Below, one piece after another: positions 1 through 9,845 of a stretch of 64,000 nucleotides of DNA. The stretch comes from Halobacillus halophilus DSM 2266 (lineage in GTDB: Bacteria > Bacillota > Bacilli > Bacillales > Halobacillaceae): positions 2,480,001-2,544,000 of the forward strand of contig NC_017668.1 in the NCBI RefSeq assembly GCF_000284515.1. Reading direction: 5' to 3'. The translations under genes were made by a program, and so were the position numbers. The notes beneath the pieces are model-generated. The model was not told the DNA's origin. It was given only the letters and a program-made list of their open reading frames with translations, and did no database searches. Each line of letters begins with the position of its first letter. Within the stretch, counting starts at the first letter, position 1.

Positions 1-338
1 TGTACATATTCAAGTAAGGTCTCAGCATTTCCTTGTTCCCACTCCCCGAATAACGAGGGTCCATATTTTAGATTATCTAATACCGTGCCTGGAAAAAGGT
101 GAGGAGCCTGAAGTACCAACCCAACATTTCTCCTTAATTCAGTTACCGAATAATCTTTAATTGATTTTCCATTAAAGTAGATGGCGCCGCTATCAGGCTC
201 ACTTAAACGATTAAATAAATATAACAAAGTACTTTTCCCTGCGCCTGAAGGGCCAAACAAGATTACTTTTTCTTTCTTTTCGATCGTAAATGTAAGGTTA
301 GTTAATGGATCTTGACTGACTTTCTCAAAACGAAACAT
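1..338 (-). CDS. ABC transporter ATP-binding protein (N-terminal part, cut by window edge)
   Basis: Translation from the ATG at 338 reads into the window edge and gives about 112 residues of an ABC ATPase. The Walker A motif GPSGAGKST is at about residues 29-37, and a Q-loop-like segment (VLQAPHLFPGTV) follows near residue 82. The signature motif and Walker B lie beyond the edge. The protein starts almost directly with the nucleotide-binding fold, as in stand-alone ATPase subunits. The short form and the Q-loop context resemble FetA/YbbL-type metal exporters or PstB-like importers, but the permease is not in view, so the substrate is undetermined. Confidence 0.85.
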   Translation of the reverse strand, partial: MFRFEKVSQDPLTNLTFTIEKKEKVILFGPSGAGKSTLLYLFNRLSEPDSGAIYFNGKSIKDYSVTELRRNVGLVLQAPHLFPGTVLDNLKYGPSLFGEWEQGNAETLLEYV

Positions 339-415
339 GACATTCCCTCTCTTTAAATAATGATTATGTATGTATCCTTACCCTGAGAGCGCAAAAAATA
401 TGTGAGTAAATATAA

Positions 416-447
416 AGAGCCGTCATGAGAAATGTCATGACGGCTCT
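416..447 (-). terminator. Intrinsic terminator after the LTA synthase gene
   Basis: A perfect 13-bp inverted repeat (AGAGCCGTCATGA / TCATGACGGCTCT) with a 6-nt loop lies 12 nt past the stop codon. On the minus strand it is followed by a T-rich run (TTTATATTTA). Confidence 0.85.
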
Positions 448-458
448 TAAATTTACAA

Positions 459-2342
459 TTATTGATCTTCACTCTGTCCGAAATCATAAAACCGGAACAA
501 ATCACCGTAAATAATGTTGTCTGAATACTGTAGTTCCTGATCGACCTTCTCTTTAATAGGAGTACATTGATTTGCTTCCTCTTCTTCTAAAGGGGCTCCG
601 CTCTCACGGTCAAAGCAAGTTCCATCGGCGAAAATATATTCTTCACTCACAAAGCTTCCATCTCTCATAGCAATGAAATCCTTGCCTTTTTCTGCAAACA
701 TGTTGTCTCCAAAGGTGAGGTCCTCTTCATTGTTAATCCCTAATAAATGTAACAGAGTTGGTTTAACATCAATTTGCCCTACCACCTCTTCACGTATTTC
801 TCCATTTTCATATCCTGGAATATGAATCATGAAGGGTACTCGTTGAAGTTGAGTGTGCTCATAGGCGTTAATTTCTTTTCCAAGAAATTCTCCAATTGCT
901 TTATTATGAAATTCACTAATTCCGTAGTGATCCCCCATTAAAACAATGATTGAATCTTCATAAATACCAGAATCCTTCAGCTCCTGGATGAATGACTGCA
1001 ATGCTTCATCCGTATAGCGTGCTGTTTGAAAATAATGATTCAGAGTCTTAGAGCCAGAATCATACTGATCAATATTCGCTTTTTCTTCCGGTAGTTCAAA
1101 AGGGAAGTGGTGCGTTAACGTTATAAACTTGCTGTAGAAAGGCTGCTCCTGTTCTTTCAAGTACTTAATGGATTGATCAAAGAAGGCTTTATCTTCAAGT
1201 CCCCAGCCAAACGAATTCTCCGACGTGACTTCAAAGGATTGTTCACCATAAAATTGATCGTAACCAAGATTGTCGTACATGACCTCTCTGTTCCAAAAAC
1301 TTTTGTTATTTGCATGGAATACAGATGTTTCATAGCTTTCATTATTTAAAATTTCCGGTAGGGAATGATATTCATTCTGCGCATGTGTGAAATAGACGGC
1401 TCCCCTTCCGAGTGGATACAAAGAATTCTCAATGATAAACTCGGAATCGGATGTTTTCCCCTGTGCTGTCTGATGATAAAAGTTCTTAAACCATATGGTG
1501 TCTTTGCTTTCTTTTAAGTCGTTAAGAAAAGGGGTTGCTTCTGTGCCATTAATTTCAGAGTCAAATAAGAAGTTTTGGAAAGATTCAACACTGACAAAAA
1601 TCACATTTTTATCTTCTGCAATTCCGTATAAAGGCACATCCTTGTTATTACCATCCGGAGAGTTCCTGTCTAAATACGACTCAATTTCACTGATTTCACT
1701 TCCGTCCGCAAGTACACGCTGAGCTTTTGTTTTAGTTTGCATAGAAGCATCGTATAAATGGTAATTGTACACGCCAATATTCTTCACAAGATATTCTCTA
1801 TCAAAAGCGCGCACAAAAAGCATAGGTCGTTCCATTTCAGCGAGTACTACATTTCCAGCTAGCAGGAGGAAAGTAACGGCTGTAGCTGCAATTTTACCAG
1901 TTTGAGGTAAATTAATGGATAAATTAAATTTCTTTTTACTTAAATACCAAATAATTGCAACATCCAAAAACAGAAGAACATCCTGCATATGCAGAAGCGT
2001 TAAAAAGCTTCCGGTGAGATCTGCTGCATTATTTCCTTGAAAAAGAACCGGGATAGTAATAAAATCTGTAAAATTTCGGTAGAATATTAAATTAATAAAC
2101 AGGATAAGTGATCCAATAAGAGAGGTCCATCTCAAGTATTTCATCTGTCGTGCAGGATTGAGCCAAACACTTATAGCAAAAATGAGGTAGGCACTCGCGA
2201 TTGGATTTATCAGCAGAATAAATTCCTGTAATGGATTTTCAATGGATAAGTCGAACATAAGCCGGTACACTAGATATGTCTTTATTCCAAATAAAATCGT
2301 AGCTATTATAAATAAAGGCATGCGAAACTTATTCATTTGCAT
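459..2342 (-). CDS. yqgS: Lipoteichoic acid synthase family protein (LtaS/YqgS type)
   Basis: This enzyme transfers glycerol-phosphate from phosphatidylglycerol to build the lipoteichoic acid chain on the outer face of the membrane. The 627-residue length fits the family. About five hydrophobic segments fall between residues 8 and 170, followed by an extracellular sulfatase-fold domain from about 245. Family catalytic residues are visible: a metal-binding Glu in VESFQ (E253), the nucleophile Thr in QGKTSDSEF (T297) and the GDHYG metal site (D471, H472). The start is the ATG at 2342, with AGGAGG seven bases upstream. It sits beside glcK and yqgQ as yqgS does in B. subtilis, so it may be one of several LtaS paralogs in the genome. 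Whether it is the main synthase or a primase-like paralog cannot be told from sequence alone. Confidence 0.92.
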   Translation of the reverse strand: MQMNKFRMPLFIIATILFGIKTYLVYRLMFDLSIENPLQEFILLINPIASAYLIFAISVWLNPARQMKYLRWTSLIGSLILFINLIFYRNFTDFITIPVLFQGNNAADLTGSFLTLLHMQDVLLFLDVAIIWYLSKKKFNLSINLPQTGKIAATAVTFLLLAGNVVLAEMERPMLFVRAFDREYLVKNIGVYNYHLYDASMQTKTKAQRVLADGSEISEIESYLDRNSPDGNNKDVPLYGIAEDKNVIFVSVESFQNFLFDSEINGTEATPFLNDLKESKDTIWFKNFYHQTAQGKTSDSEFIIENSLYPLGRGAVYFTHAQNEYHSLPEILNNESYETSVFHANNKSFWNREVMYDNLGYDQFYGEQSFEVTSENSFGWGLEDKAFFDQSIKYLKEQEQPFYSKFITLTHHFPFELPEEKANIDQYDSGSKTLNHYFQTARYTDEALQSFIQELKDSGIYEDSIIVLMGDHYGISEFHNKAIGEFLGKEINAYEHTQLQRVPFMIHIPGYENGEIREEVVGQIDVKPTLLHLLGINNEEDLTFGDNMFAEKGKDFIAMRDGSFVSEEYIFADGTCFDRESGAPLEEEEANQCTPIKEKVDQELQYSDNIIYGDLFRFYDFGQSEDQ

Positions 2343-2594
2343 GTTGGTTCCTCCTCAAAAGTACACCCCTCTGGTTAATTCTTTTTACTTTTATTTAACC
2401 AGATCTTCTAACTTCCTTTACAATTTCCACTTATAATGTTTTATTAAACAGTTTCATTGTGTATGACGAAAATTCTATCACAAAAGTTTCAAAAAAAGTA
2501 GGTTTTAAGAAATTTGTTAGATGATTGTTAAGCGTAAGTAATGCACCCGACATTATCCACTATATGTATGAGAACTGCTATTATATGAAAAGAA

Positions 2595-2619
2595 AGGTGG
2601 AGCTTAGGCAGCTCCACCT
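2595..2619 (-). terminator. Intrinsic terminator after glcK
   Basis: A 10-bp stem (AGGTGGAGCT / AGCTCCACCT) with a 5-nt loop abuts the glcK stop codon. On the minus strand it is followed by TTCTTTTCAT. Confidence 0.85.
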
Positions 2620-2620
2620 C

Positions 2621-3577
2621 TTATTGATTCGTTTTAACTAGAAATGCCGCTCCGATTACTCCGGCATCATTACCTAACTTTGCCAAATCGAAGCTTGTTG
2701 CTGCAAATGTTCTTCGTAAAGCATATTTTTTATAAGCTACTTTCAAGGGATCTAACAATTGACTTCCAGCCTGCGAAACTCCCCCGCCTATTACAATTTT
2801 TTCAGGATTAATCGCAATAGCAAGATTGGCAATTGTCATTCCCAGCAGGTCCGTAACTTTTTCAATCACTGCACCTGCTGCTTCATCTCCCTGCTGTGCA
2901 GCTTCAAATACATCTTTTGCTGTCAGCTGATCAGACGGGATGTTTCGTAAGATGCTTGCAGGAATAGTTTCGATACTCTCTTTCGCTAATCTAACAATTC
3001 CTGTGGCTGAAGCTAACGTTTCCAGGCAGCCAGTTTTACCGCAATTACAAGGAGCTCCGCCTTCAGGTACTACTGTAATATGTCCAATTTCACCTGCGGT
3101 ACCATTAACTCCGTTTAAAATCTCGCCATTAGCTATAATACCTCCCCCAACACCAGTGCCTAAGGTTACAGCAATTAGTTCACGGGCTCCTTCACCAGCT
3201 CCCAGCCACTTTTCTCCTAAAGCTGCAAGATTGGCATCGTTATCCACCCATACAGGAAAACCGGTCCATTCACTCAATATGGCCCCAAAATCATAATTTT
3301 TCCAACCGATATTTACTGCTTCGTGGATAAAACCGCTATTTGGATCAACAAAACCTGGTGCTCCGGCACCAATACCGGCGACTTGATTCTTATCAATATG
3401 TAACTCTTCTAAAGAATCCTCAAAGGCATGATGAATATCTTCAGGGATCCTCTCTCCACCATTTTCTCTATCTGTATTAATTTCCCATTTTTTAACAATT
3501 TCCCCACTGTCTTTAATCACTGCGAGTTTCACCGTAGTACCGCCGATATCAGCGGCAAGAAAAATATTTTTTTCCAT
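2621..3577 (-). CDS. glcK: ROK-family glucokinase
   Basis: It phosphorylates free cytoplasmic glucose to glucose-6-phosphate with ATP. The N-terminal phosphate-binding loop ADIGGTT (residues 9-15), the substrate/catalytic DNDAN motif (112-116) and the ROK zinc site (H166 in GEIGH, then C177, C179 and C184 in CNCGKTGC) are all present. Its 318 residues are close to the B. subtilis GlcK length. The ATG at 3577 follows directly on the yqgQ stop (TAAATG), with a strong AAGGGGAGG SD sequence inside the end of yqgQ, so the two are translationally coupled. The gene order gluP-yqgQ-glcK-yqgS of B. subtilis is kept apart from the two genes inserted between gluP and yqgQ. Confidence 0.95.
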   Translation of the reverse strand: MEKNIFLAADIGGTTVKLAVIKDSGEIVKKWEINTDRENGGERIPEDIHHAFEDSLEELHIDKNQVAGIGAGAPGFVDPNSGFIHEAVNIGWKNYDFGAILSEWTGFPVWVDNDANLAALGEKWLGAGEGARELIAVTLGTGVGGGIIANGEILNGVNGTAGEIGHITVVPEGGAPCNCGKTGCLETLASATGIVRLAKESIETIPASILRNIPSDQLTAKDVFEAAQQGDEAAGAVIEKVTDLLGMTIANLAIAINPEKIVIGGGVSQAGSQLLDPLKVAYKKYALRRTFAATSFDLAKLGNDAGVIGAAFLVKTNQ

Positions 3578-3793
3578 TTAACGTTCCTCCCCTTGCTGAC
3601 GATCTTTTTCCCTCGCTATTTCTCCTCTTAATAATAAAAGAGCCATTTGAAAATCTTCTTTCTCCATACACTGTGAGCGATAAAGCTCTTTTACTTCATC
3701 TTCCATCAACTCTAAATCAGCCAGTCGATCACCTACGTAGATATAAGTACCAAACTTTTTTAAGTGCTGCTGAATATCGTAAATCGTTTTCAT
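3578..3793 (-). CDS. yqgQ: YqgQ family protein (DUF910)
   Basis: This is a 71-residue small protein of unknown biochemical role, found beside glucokinase throughout Bacillaceae. I chose the ATG at 3793 (MKTIYDIQQHL...) instead of an upstream ATG at 3862, because it gives the family length and has a GGTGAT SD sequence. The upstream extension would overlap the terminator of the preceding gene. The protein is mostly helical, with a GDRLADLELMEDEVKELY core typical of the family. It is directly followed by glcK without a gap, which suggests co-expression with sugar phosphorylation; no function is established. Confidence 0.85.
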   Translation of the reverse strand: MKTIYDIQQHLKKFGTYIYVGDRLADLELMEDEVKELYRSQCMEKEDFQMALLLLRGEIAREKDRQQGEER

Positions 3794-3846
3794 AATTTCA
3801 TCACCGAATCCATTATACCAATAGCAGCGTGGAATGAAAACGTAAA

Positions 3847-3872
3847 ACCCTGACCTATTCATCGGTCAGGGT
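3847..3872 (-). terminator. Intrinsic terminator overlapping the spoVAF-like stop codon
   Basis: A 9-bp perfect stem (ACCCTGACC / GGTCAGGGT) whose loop contains the stop codon of the upstream gene. The minus strand continues TTTTACGTTTTC. It separates the spore gene from yqgQ-glcK. Confidence 0.8.
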
Positions 3873-5313
3873 CTTTAGGATGCAAGAAAGCCGGTCGTCT
3901 ATTTTTCAAGGGAATCGGAGAACGGAAGAGCACATCTCGGAACGGTTTCCAGGCAAAAGGAAGAAAAGGCCATAAATAAGGGGTTTTAAAGGTCTGCATA
4001 CGTGACAGGTAAATTAACCAGAGTGTAACTCCTATGACATATCCTTTCACTCCGAAAAAACCTGTAATGAGTAATAGTGCAAGTCTTGATAATCGATCAG
4101 CAAGTCCAATTTCATAACTTGGAGTCGCAAAAGTACCTATTGCTGCCAAAGATAAATACAATACTACTTCACTCGAGAAAAGTCCTACATCTACAGCCAC
4201 TTGCCCAATTAAAATAGCCGCCACAAGTCCGAGTGCTGTAGCTAAGGAAGATGGTGTATGAATAGCGGCCATCCTTAACATGTCAATGCCTACTTCAGCA
4301 ATTAAAAATTGTAAAAGTAGAGGCACTACCCCAGAGTCGGTTGGTCCAATGAATGATAAGTTTTCCGGCAGAAGGTCAGGCTGCATGGAAAACAAGAAGT
4401 AAAGAGGCAGAATAAAAATGGAAGAAATAAACGCAATGAATCGAATCCAGCGCAGGTAGGCTCCTACAAGTGGTTTCTGACGATATTCTTCTGCGTGCTG
4501 GAGATGGTGCCAGAAGGTTGCCGGCGTAATCATAACACTAGGAGAACCATCTATAATGATTAGGATATGTCCTTCATAAAGATGTGCTGCTGCTGTATCT
4601 GGCCTCTCTGTATAGCGAATGACTGGATAAGGATTCCAATGCTGGCCGCTTATAAACTCTTCAATTGTTTTTTCAGCCATTGGCAGAGCATCAGTATCTA
4701 TTTCTTGAAGGACTCTCTGCAAATGCTCAATACGTTCAGGATCTGCAATATCCTTTAAGTAACATAAACAGACGTCTGTTTGTGATCTACGACCGATTTG
4801 AGTATATTCCATACGCAATGATCGATCTCTGATCCGCCTTCTCGTAAGAGCCGTATTAAAAACAATGGTTTCTACAAACCCATCTCTTGAACCCCTGACT
4901 ACTCTTTCTAAATCAGGTTCTTGAGGACCGCGAACAGGGTAGGTCCGGGCATCAATTATTATGATTTCTTCCATACCCTCTACCACTAACACCGTAGGTC
5001 CCGCTAAAACTGTGTCCGCTGCTTTATTAAGATCTTTTTCCTTATCTAATTCAATATAAGGAAGGTGTGTCTCCAGGAGCTTAGTTAAAGGGTCAGGATC
5101 TAATTGGTCAGGGTCCAGTTTTGAAAGAAGCTTCATTAAATAGTGAAGAATATCGTCTTTAACAAAACCATCGACCATAAATAGAGACATACCTCTGCCT
5201 GCATAAACAAGGTCTAGATGAATCATATCAAAGCTTTCTTCAACCCCTAGACGATCGCGGAGGTAGGCCACATTCTTTTCATAATTATCAAATAAAAGTT
5301 GTTTCTCTTCCAT
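3859..5313 (-). CDS. spoVAF: GerA-family spore germination protein, SpoVAF-like
   Basis: GerA-family A-subunit proteins sit in the inner spore membrane; SpoVAF is reported to amplify the germination response downstream of nutrient receptors. This 484-residue protein has a soluble N-terminal half with conserved GerA segments (ERVVRGSRDGFVETIVFNTA region, about 150-170, followed by LTRRRIRDRSLRMEY) and about five to six hydrophobic segments from about 280 to 450. SpoVAF-like features are the start (YEKNVAYLRDRLG) and MSLFMVDGFVKDD. I chose the ATG at 5313 (MEEKQLLF), which has AGAAGGTG six bases upstream, over an in-frame ATG at 5337. In B. subtilis spoVAF belongs to the spoVA operon, so here it is an orphan copy without B or C receptor subunits. 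It could instead be a distinct GerA paralog. Confidence 0.75.
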   Translation of the reverse strand: MEEKQLLFDNYEKNVAYLRDRLGVEESFDMIHLDLVYAGRGMSLFMVDGFVKDDILHYLMKLLSKLDPDQLDPDPLTKLLETHLPYIELDKEKDLNKAADTVLAGPTVLVVEGMEEIIIIDARTYPVRGPQEPDLERVVRGSRDGFVETIVFNTALTRRRIRDRSLRMEYTQIGRRSQTDVCLCYLKDIADPERIEHLQRVLQEIDTDALPMAEKTIEEFISGQHWNPYPVIRYTERPDTAAAHLYEGHILIIIDGSPSVMITPATFWHHLQHAEEYRQKPLVGAYLRWIRFIAFISSIFILPLYFLFSMQPDLLPENLSFIGPTDSGVVPLLLQFLIAEVGIDMLRMAAIHTPSSLATALGLVAAILIGQVAVDVGLFSSEVVLYLSLAAIGTFATPSYEIGLADRLSRLALLLITGFFGVKGYVIGVTLWLIYLSRMQTFKTPYLWPFLPFAWKPFRDVLFRSPIPLKNRRPAFLHPKDPDR

Positions 5314-5489
5314 GTCGCACCTTCTTCCATTCCTCATAGAAGTTAGCTTTTGTTAAATTCAAGAAAACATACTTATATAAACAAATTGGGTTCAAGCATA
5401 CTTAACTTTTGACGCATGTCCTCCTCTTTTTCTTCATAACTATCTATATACTGCTTAAATACTGAATAGGTGACGAAGGAGGTGACCTT

Positions 5490-6350
5490 ATGAAAAAAGT
5501 ATGGCTGTACTGGGTATTGGGTCCATTAGTATTCGTGATTGTACTAGCTCTTTATTCAAGTTATTTCAGAGATGATGCTGTTATCAAATACTTCCCGCTG
5601 GCTCAATCAAGCACCTTCAGTTCTTATGACACTAAATTGGAATTTGAATCTCCACAGGATGAAGATGAGTACGAAATAAAATGGGAGATGTTTTCGGATA
5701 GCAATCAATCTATGTATTTAAGACAAGACGTATCGTTATTATATGTTAATGGAAGGTTAAAAGGCATCATGAATAAGTGGAAGGAAAATGCTTCTGTAAT
5801 AGAAAAAAAAACCAGCCTTCATGGAGAGGATAGTAAGAGGTATGAGGCGATTAGCTTTCACCATGGGGAAATTCATGAAGGAGAAAAACCAATTCAAAGT
5901 ATCCAGGCTACTTCAAACGCCACTCTTTATGTAATTGATTCACCGCTAACCAAACGGTCTTCCTTTCATGTACCTTCCACTCCTGAAGAAAAAGAGTGGA
6001 AAGAGACACTGGACCATAGCATCACACAGCAACTCGAAGCCCAGTGGCACGAACTGCTTCGGTATTATCAAATTCCTAAAAATCAATATACTCTTGTACC
6101 TTTAACGCACCTCGGCGAGTTTAAAGGAAAACCCTTCCCAGGGACCACAGAAGAAAACTACGAACGTATAAAAGGTCAGCTATGGGAAGGGCTGTACAAA
6201 AATTATATTTTGGGGATTTCCAATGCGGAATCGTCTCATCCTATTCAAAGTTATATTCCTTTAATTCTTTTTGATAATAATGGAAAACATTTAATGGTTC
6301 TGTTTGAAGATGATAAAGGAAAAAAACATCAATTAATTCAATACTATTGA
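5490..6350 (+). CDS. Unrecognised membrane-anchored protein
   Basis: I do not recognise this 286-residue protein. It begins with a short basic stretch and one hydrophobic segment (residues 4-23), which acts as a membrane anchor or uncleaved signal. The rest is hydrophilic and probably outside the membrane, with charged segments and a C-terminal half that ends in beta-like stretches (LMVLFEDDKGKKHQLIQYY). No lipobox cysteine is present. The start has an excellent AAGGAGGTGA SD sequence. It is transcribed away from the SpoVAF-like gene across a 176-bp divergent interval, and it runs head-on into gluP with a 7-bp overlap of the 3' ends. The divergent placement invites a link to sporulation or germination, but that is inference only. 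Confidence 0.8.
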   Translation: MKKVWLYWVLGPLVFVIVLALYSSYFRDDAVIKYFPLAQSSTFSSYDTKLEFESPQDEDEYEIKWEMFSDSNQSMYLRQDVSLLYVNGRLKGIMNKWKENASVIEKKTSLHGEDSKRYEAISFHHGEIHEGEKPIQSIQATSNATLYVIDSPLTKRSSFHVPSTPEEKEWKETLDHSITQQLEAQWHELLRYYQIPKNQYTLVPLTHLGEFKGKPFPGTTEENYERIKGQLWEGLYKNYILGISNAESSHPIQSYIPLILFDNNGKHLMVLFEDDKGKKHQLIQYY

Positions 6351-7876
6351 AGATCCTCGGTTAATTCCTGGAAATCCTGATTCTCAGGTCTTAAATCTGC
6401 TGCTGTTCGGGCATGCTCTATAGCCTTATTTTTTTCTCCCTTTTGCTGATAAAGCAGAGCTAAGTTATAATGAGCCTCCCCCATATCAGGGGAGAGCTCA
6501 ACGACTTTTTTTAAATCCTCAATCGCTTTTTCAGGTTTACTTAATTGATTATAAGCGTAGGATCGATTAAACCTCAATTCTGCTTCATATCTACCAGGAT
6601 CAGCTAAAGCTTCAGAGGTTATCGAAACCACCTGGGTGTAATCTCCACTCTCGTTCAAATCTTGTGTTTGCTGTACTTGCCCCATTCTCTCGCCATCGTT
6701 AAACAGCCCTTCACTTCCTATAAAGGCCATGGTGCCCAGAATTACGATATAGCCAGTAAGAGCAATGCCCTGGAGCCACTTGTCGTTTCGCTTAGGCAGG
6801 TTAAATCCAGCGGAAGCGATAAAGCCTCCAATTAAGCCTCCCATATGAGCGCCATTATCGACTTGAGGAACCATAATTCCAAAAGCAATATTTAATGCAA
6901 TAACGAAGATTAAATTCCAACCCATCGTTTTAAAAAACAATTGTCTATGACGAACTCCAAAATAAAGCAAAGCACCAAATAATCCAAAAATAGCACCGGA
7001 AGCACCGGCCGCTACGTGAGGATTTAACATAAAACTTGCAACTCCTCCAAAAATACCGGCCAAAAGATAAATCACGGAAAAGCGCCAGGTTCCATAAATG
7101 CGTTCAACCGCGATGCCGATATAATACAAAGCGAGCATATTCATCAAGAGGTGAAGCAAACCTATGTGTAGAAACATTGAGGATCCTATGCGCCACCATT
7201 CACCTTCCATGATGGCCGGATTATATTTTGCGCCAAATTCAATCAATGTAGAAACGGATGTCGTACTACCCTGAGATTCCACAAACATGAATAGAAGAAT
7301 ATTTACAGCCAGTAAAATGTAAGTCATCTGAGGTTTGCCGAATTGAAATAGCGACTGTACTTCCTGCTGCTTTTTTCGATGACTTGATACAATTTGCTGC
7401 TTTAAATAAGGAATCATGGCTTCCATTTCATTATGCGATATTCTTTGTTCCAGCACAGGTTCATCGAGTCTTAAAGCTTCATAAAACCGCTTCCGTTCTT
7501 TATCTTTATTCTCGTCTGAAAAATAATATAAGTGAACGTTTAACTTCTTATCTTCATTCATTTCTGAAACTACATTTTCCCATTCCTCAACAGGAGGAAA
7601 TTCAGATACATAAATTGTATGCAGGATAACATTTCCGCCGCGATAAATTTGCCGATTTTGCTTTAACTGCTGATATGTAACTTGAAGATCTCTTTTTAGT
7701 TCATTTCTCCAATTAATTTGCTTATATTTGATTCGAATCACGTGGTTCTTCCACTTACCTGAGTACTCAAGCCAAGCTTCTTTATGTTCTGTATTAATAT
7801 GAAGAACTTCACACCCTTGATTCAGCACAAGATCATGAGTTACCTTCCAGAAATAAAAATCCTGTTCAATAAACAA
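6344..7876 (-). CDS. gluP: Rhomboid intramembrane serine protease with TPR tail
   Basis: GluP (YqgP) cleaves membrane proteins within or next to the bilayer. In B. subtilis it acts with FtsH on the magnesium transporter MgtE. The 510-residue layout matches: a cytoplasmic N-terminal domain (1-185), a six-to-seven-helix rhomboid core (about 185-395) and C-terminal TPR repeats (about 410-505, LRFNRSYAYNQLSKPEKAIEDL). The catalytic Ser is in GASGAIFG (S293) and the catalytic His in NGAHMGG (H344). An SD sequence (GGAGGTGAG) precedes the ATG. The gene ends 7 bp inside a convergent + strand gene, with no obvious intrinsic terminator between them. Confidence 0.95.
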   Translation of the reverse strand: MFIEQDFYFWKVTHDLVLNQGCEVLHINTEHKEAWLEYSGKWKNHVIRIKYKQINWRNELKRDLQVTYQQLKQNRQIYRGGNVILHTIYVSEFPPVEEWENVVSEMNEDKKLNVHLYYFSDENKDKERKRFYEALRLDEPVLEQRISHNEMEAMIPYLKQQIVSSHRKKQQEVQSLFQFGKPQMTYILLAVNILLFMFVESQGSTTSVSTLIEFGAKYNPAIMEGEWWRIGSSMFLHIGLLHLLMNMLALYYIGIAVERIYGTWRFSVIYLLAGIFGGVASFMLNPHVAAGASGAIFGLFGALLYFGVRHRQLFFKTMGWNLIFVIALNIAFGIMVPQVDNGAHMGGLIGGFIASAGFNLPKRNDKWLQGIALTGYIVILGTMAFIGSEGLFNDGERMGQVQQTQDLNESGDYTQVVSITSEALADPGRYEAELRFNRSYAYNQLSKPEKAIEDLKKVVELSPDMGEAHYNLALLYQQKGEKNKAIEHARTAADLRPENQDFQELTEDLQ

Positions 7877-7949
7877 AGACTCACCTCCTTGATACTCTTT
7901 ATCATATCATGATGAAATCAACCCTCGCCATAAGTACGATTGACAAAAA

Positions 7950-7970
7950 AAGCTGCCTTTAAGGCAGCTT
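7950..7970 (-). terminator. Intrinsic terminator of the small gene upstream of gluP
   Basis: A 10-bp stem (AAGCTGCCTT / AAGGCAGCTT) with essentially no loop base beyond T7960, followed on the minus strand by seven T residues. It overlaps the end of the 69-residue frame. Confidence 0.85.
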
Positions 7971-8168
7971 AGAGTCAGGTCTTTGAAACATCTGGGCAAG
8001 CAACTTCCTTCTTACCCACGGAACACTCATAGAAGTTTTAACCAAGCCTCTTCTAAGTAGAGGTATTTTTGTAACAATATCTAGTAAACGATAACGAAAC
8101 TTAAAAGCTCCGTAAAGTATGGAGCTCACTAACAAAGTCCCTTTCAGAATTGGGTGCAACTCATCCAC
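7959..8168 (-). CDS. Small basic protein of unknown function
   Basis: This is a 69-residue frame with a GTG start, a hydrophobic stretch near the N-terminus (about residues 8-20) and a strongly basic remainder (KFRYRLLDIVTKIPLLRRG). It occupies the position that the small gene yqgO has in B. subtilis, between the cyclo-ligase and gluP, but I cannot confirm homology. A perfect terminator overlaps its stop codon, which supports a real transcript end here. The SD sequence is weak (TGAG just before the GTG), so the start is uncertain. A membrane-associated peptide is the likeliest reading. Confidence 0.5.
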   Translation of the reverse strand: MDELHPILKGTLLVSSILYGAFKFRYRLLDIVTKIPLLRRGLVKTSMSVPWVRRKLLAQMFQRPDSKLP

Positions 8169-8218
8169 CTCATTTTAAACTTTAGTTGATGAGTCTATTT
8201 TCACCAGATCTACAATCG

Positions 8219-9223
<1,005 letters not shown>

Positions 9224-9275
9224 TCATACTATAGAAATTATGCGACGCGCACTCTCATTCTTTATGAACGTTTTG

Positions 9276-9845
9276 TTAAGGCTGTCTGGTATTAAATAAC
9301 CCGCTTTCCGTAAGGATATGATCCACTCTCTGGTCAAACTTCTCTATTGGCAGAGAAGAGACCTTCTGTGCCTCTGAAGCGATCATGATCGTCTCTCCAT
9401 CAAATTCCTCTAAAAACCTATCATAATACCCACCACCATAACCTATTCTGTAGCCATAGTTATCAAAAAGCAGTCCAGGGACTAAAAGTAAATGAATCTC
9501 TTCCTTTTTTACCTTCACTGCAGCAGCAGGATCTGGTTCTTTCAATCCAAAATAAACGGTTTCTAACTGACCATAATCTTCCAGTTTATAAAAATCCATC
9601 TCTCTAGTCTTAGGAATACATTTTGGCACAACTACCTGCTTATGCTCCTTCCACCCTTGATCAATAATAGGATATGTAGACCATTCATGTTCCTGAGATA
9701 TAGTCATTCCTATCATTTTCGCATTTTTCCATAGATCACTTTTGAACAAGTGCTGATATAGGGCCTTTTGAATCGAATTTTTATTATCCCTGGAAAGGTT
9801 ATTCAATGTTTGCTTACCTATTCTTCTACACTCTTTTTTATCCAT
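9276..9845 (-). CDS. yqgN: 5-formyltetrahydrofolate cyclo-ligase
   Basis: It converts 5-formyl-THF to 5,10-methenyl-THF with ATP, returning the storage folate to the one-carbon pool. The 189-residue protein carries the family signature IGYGGGYYDRFL near residue 132 and an N-terminal basic segment that contributes to ATP binding. The SD sequence is AAAGGAG, nine bases before the ATG. The position beside gluP and downstream of rpmG matches B. subtilis yqgN (fthC). The 5' side faces a 600-bp gene-free stretch. Confidence 0.93.
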   Translation of the reverse strand: MDKKECRRIGKQTLNNLSRDNKNSIQKALYQHLFKSDLWKNAKMIGMTISQEHEWSTYPIIDQGWKEHKQVVVPKCIPKTREMDFYKLEDYGQLETVYFGLKEPDPAAAVKVKKEEIHLLLVPGLLFDNYGYRIGYGGGYYDRFLEEFDGETIMIASEAQKVSSLPIEKFDQRVDHILTESGLFNTRQP

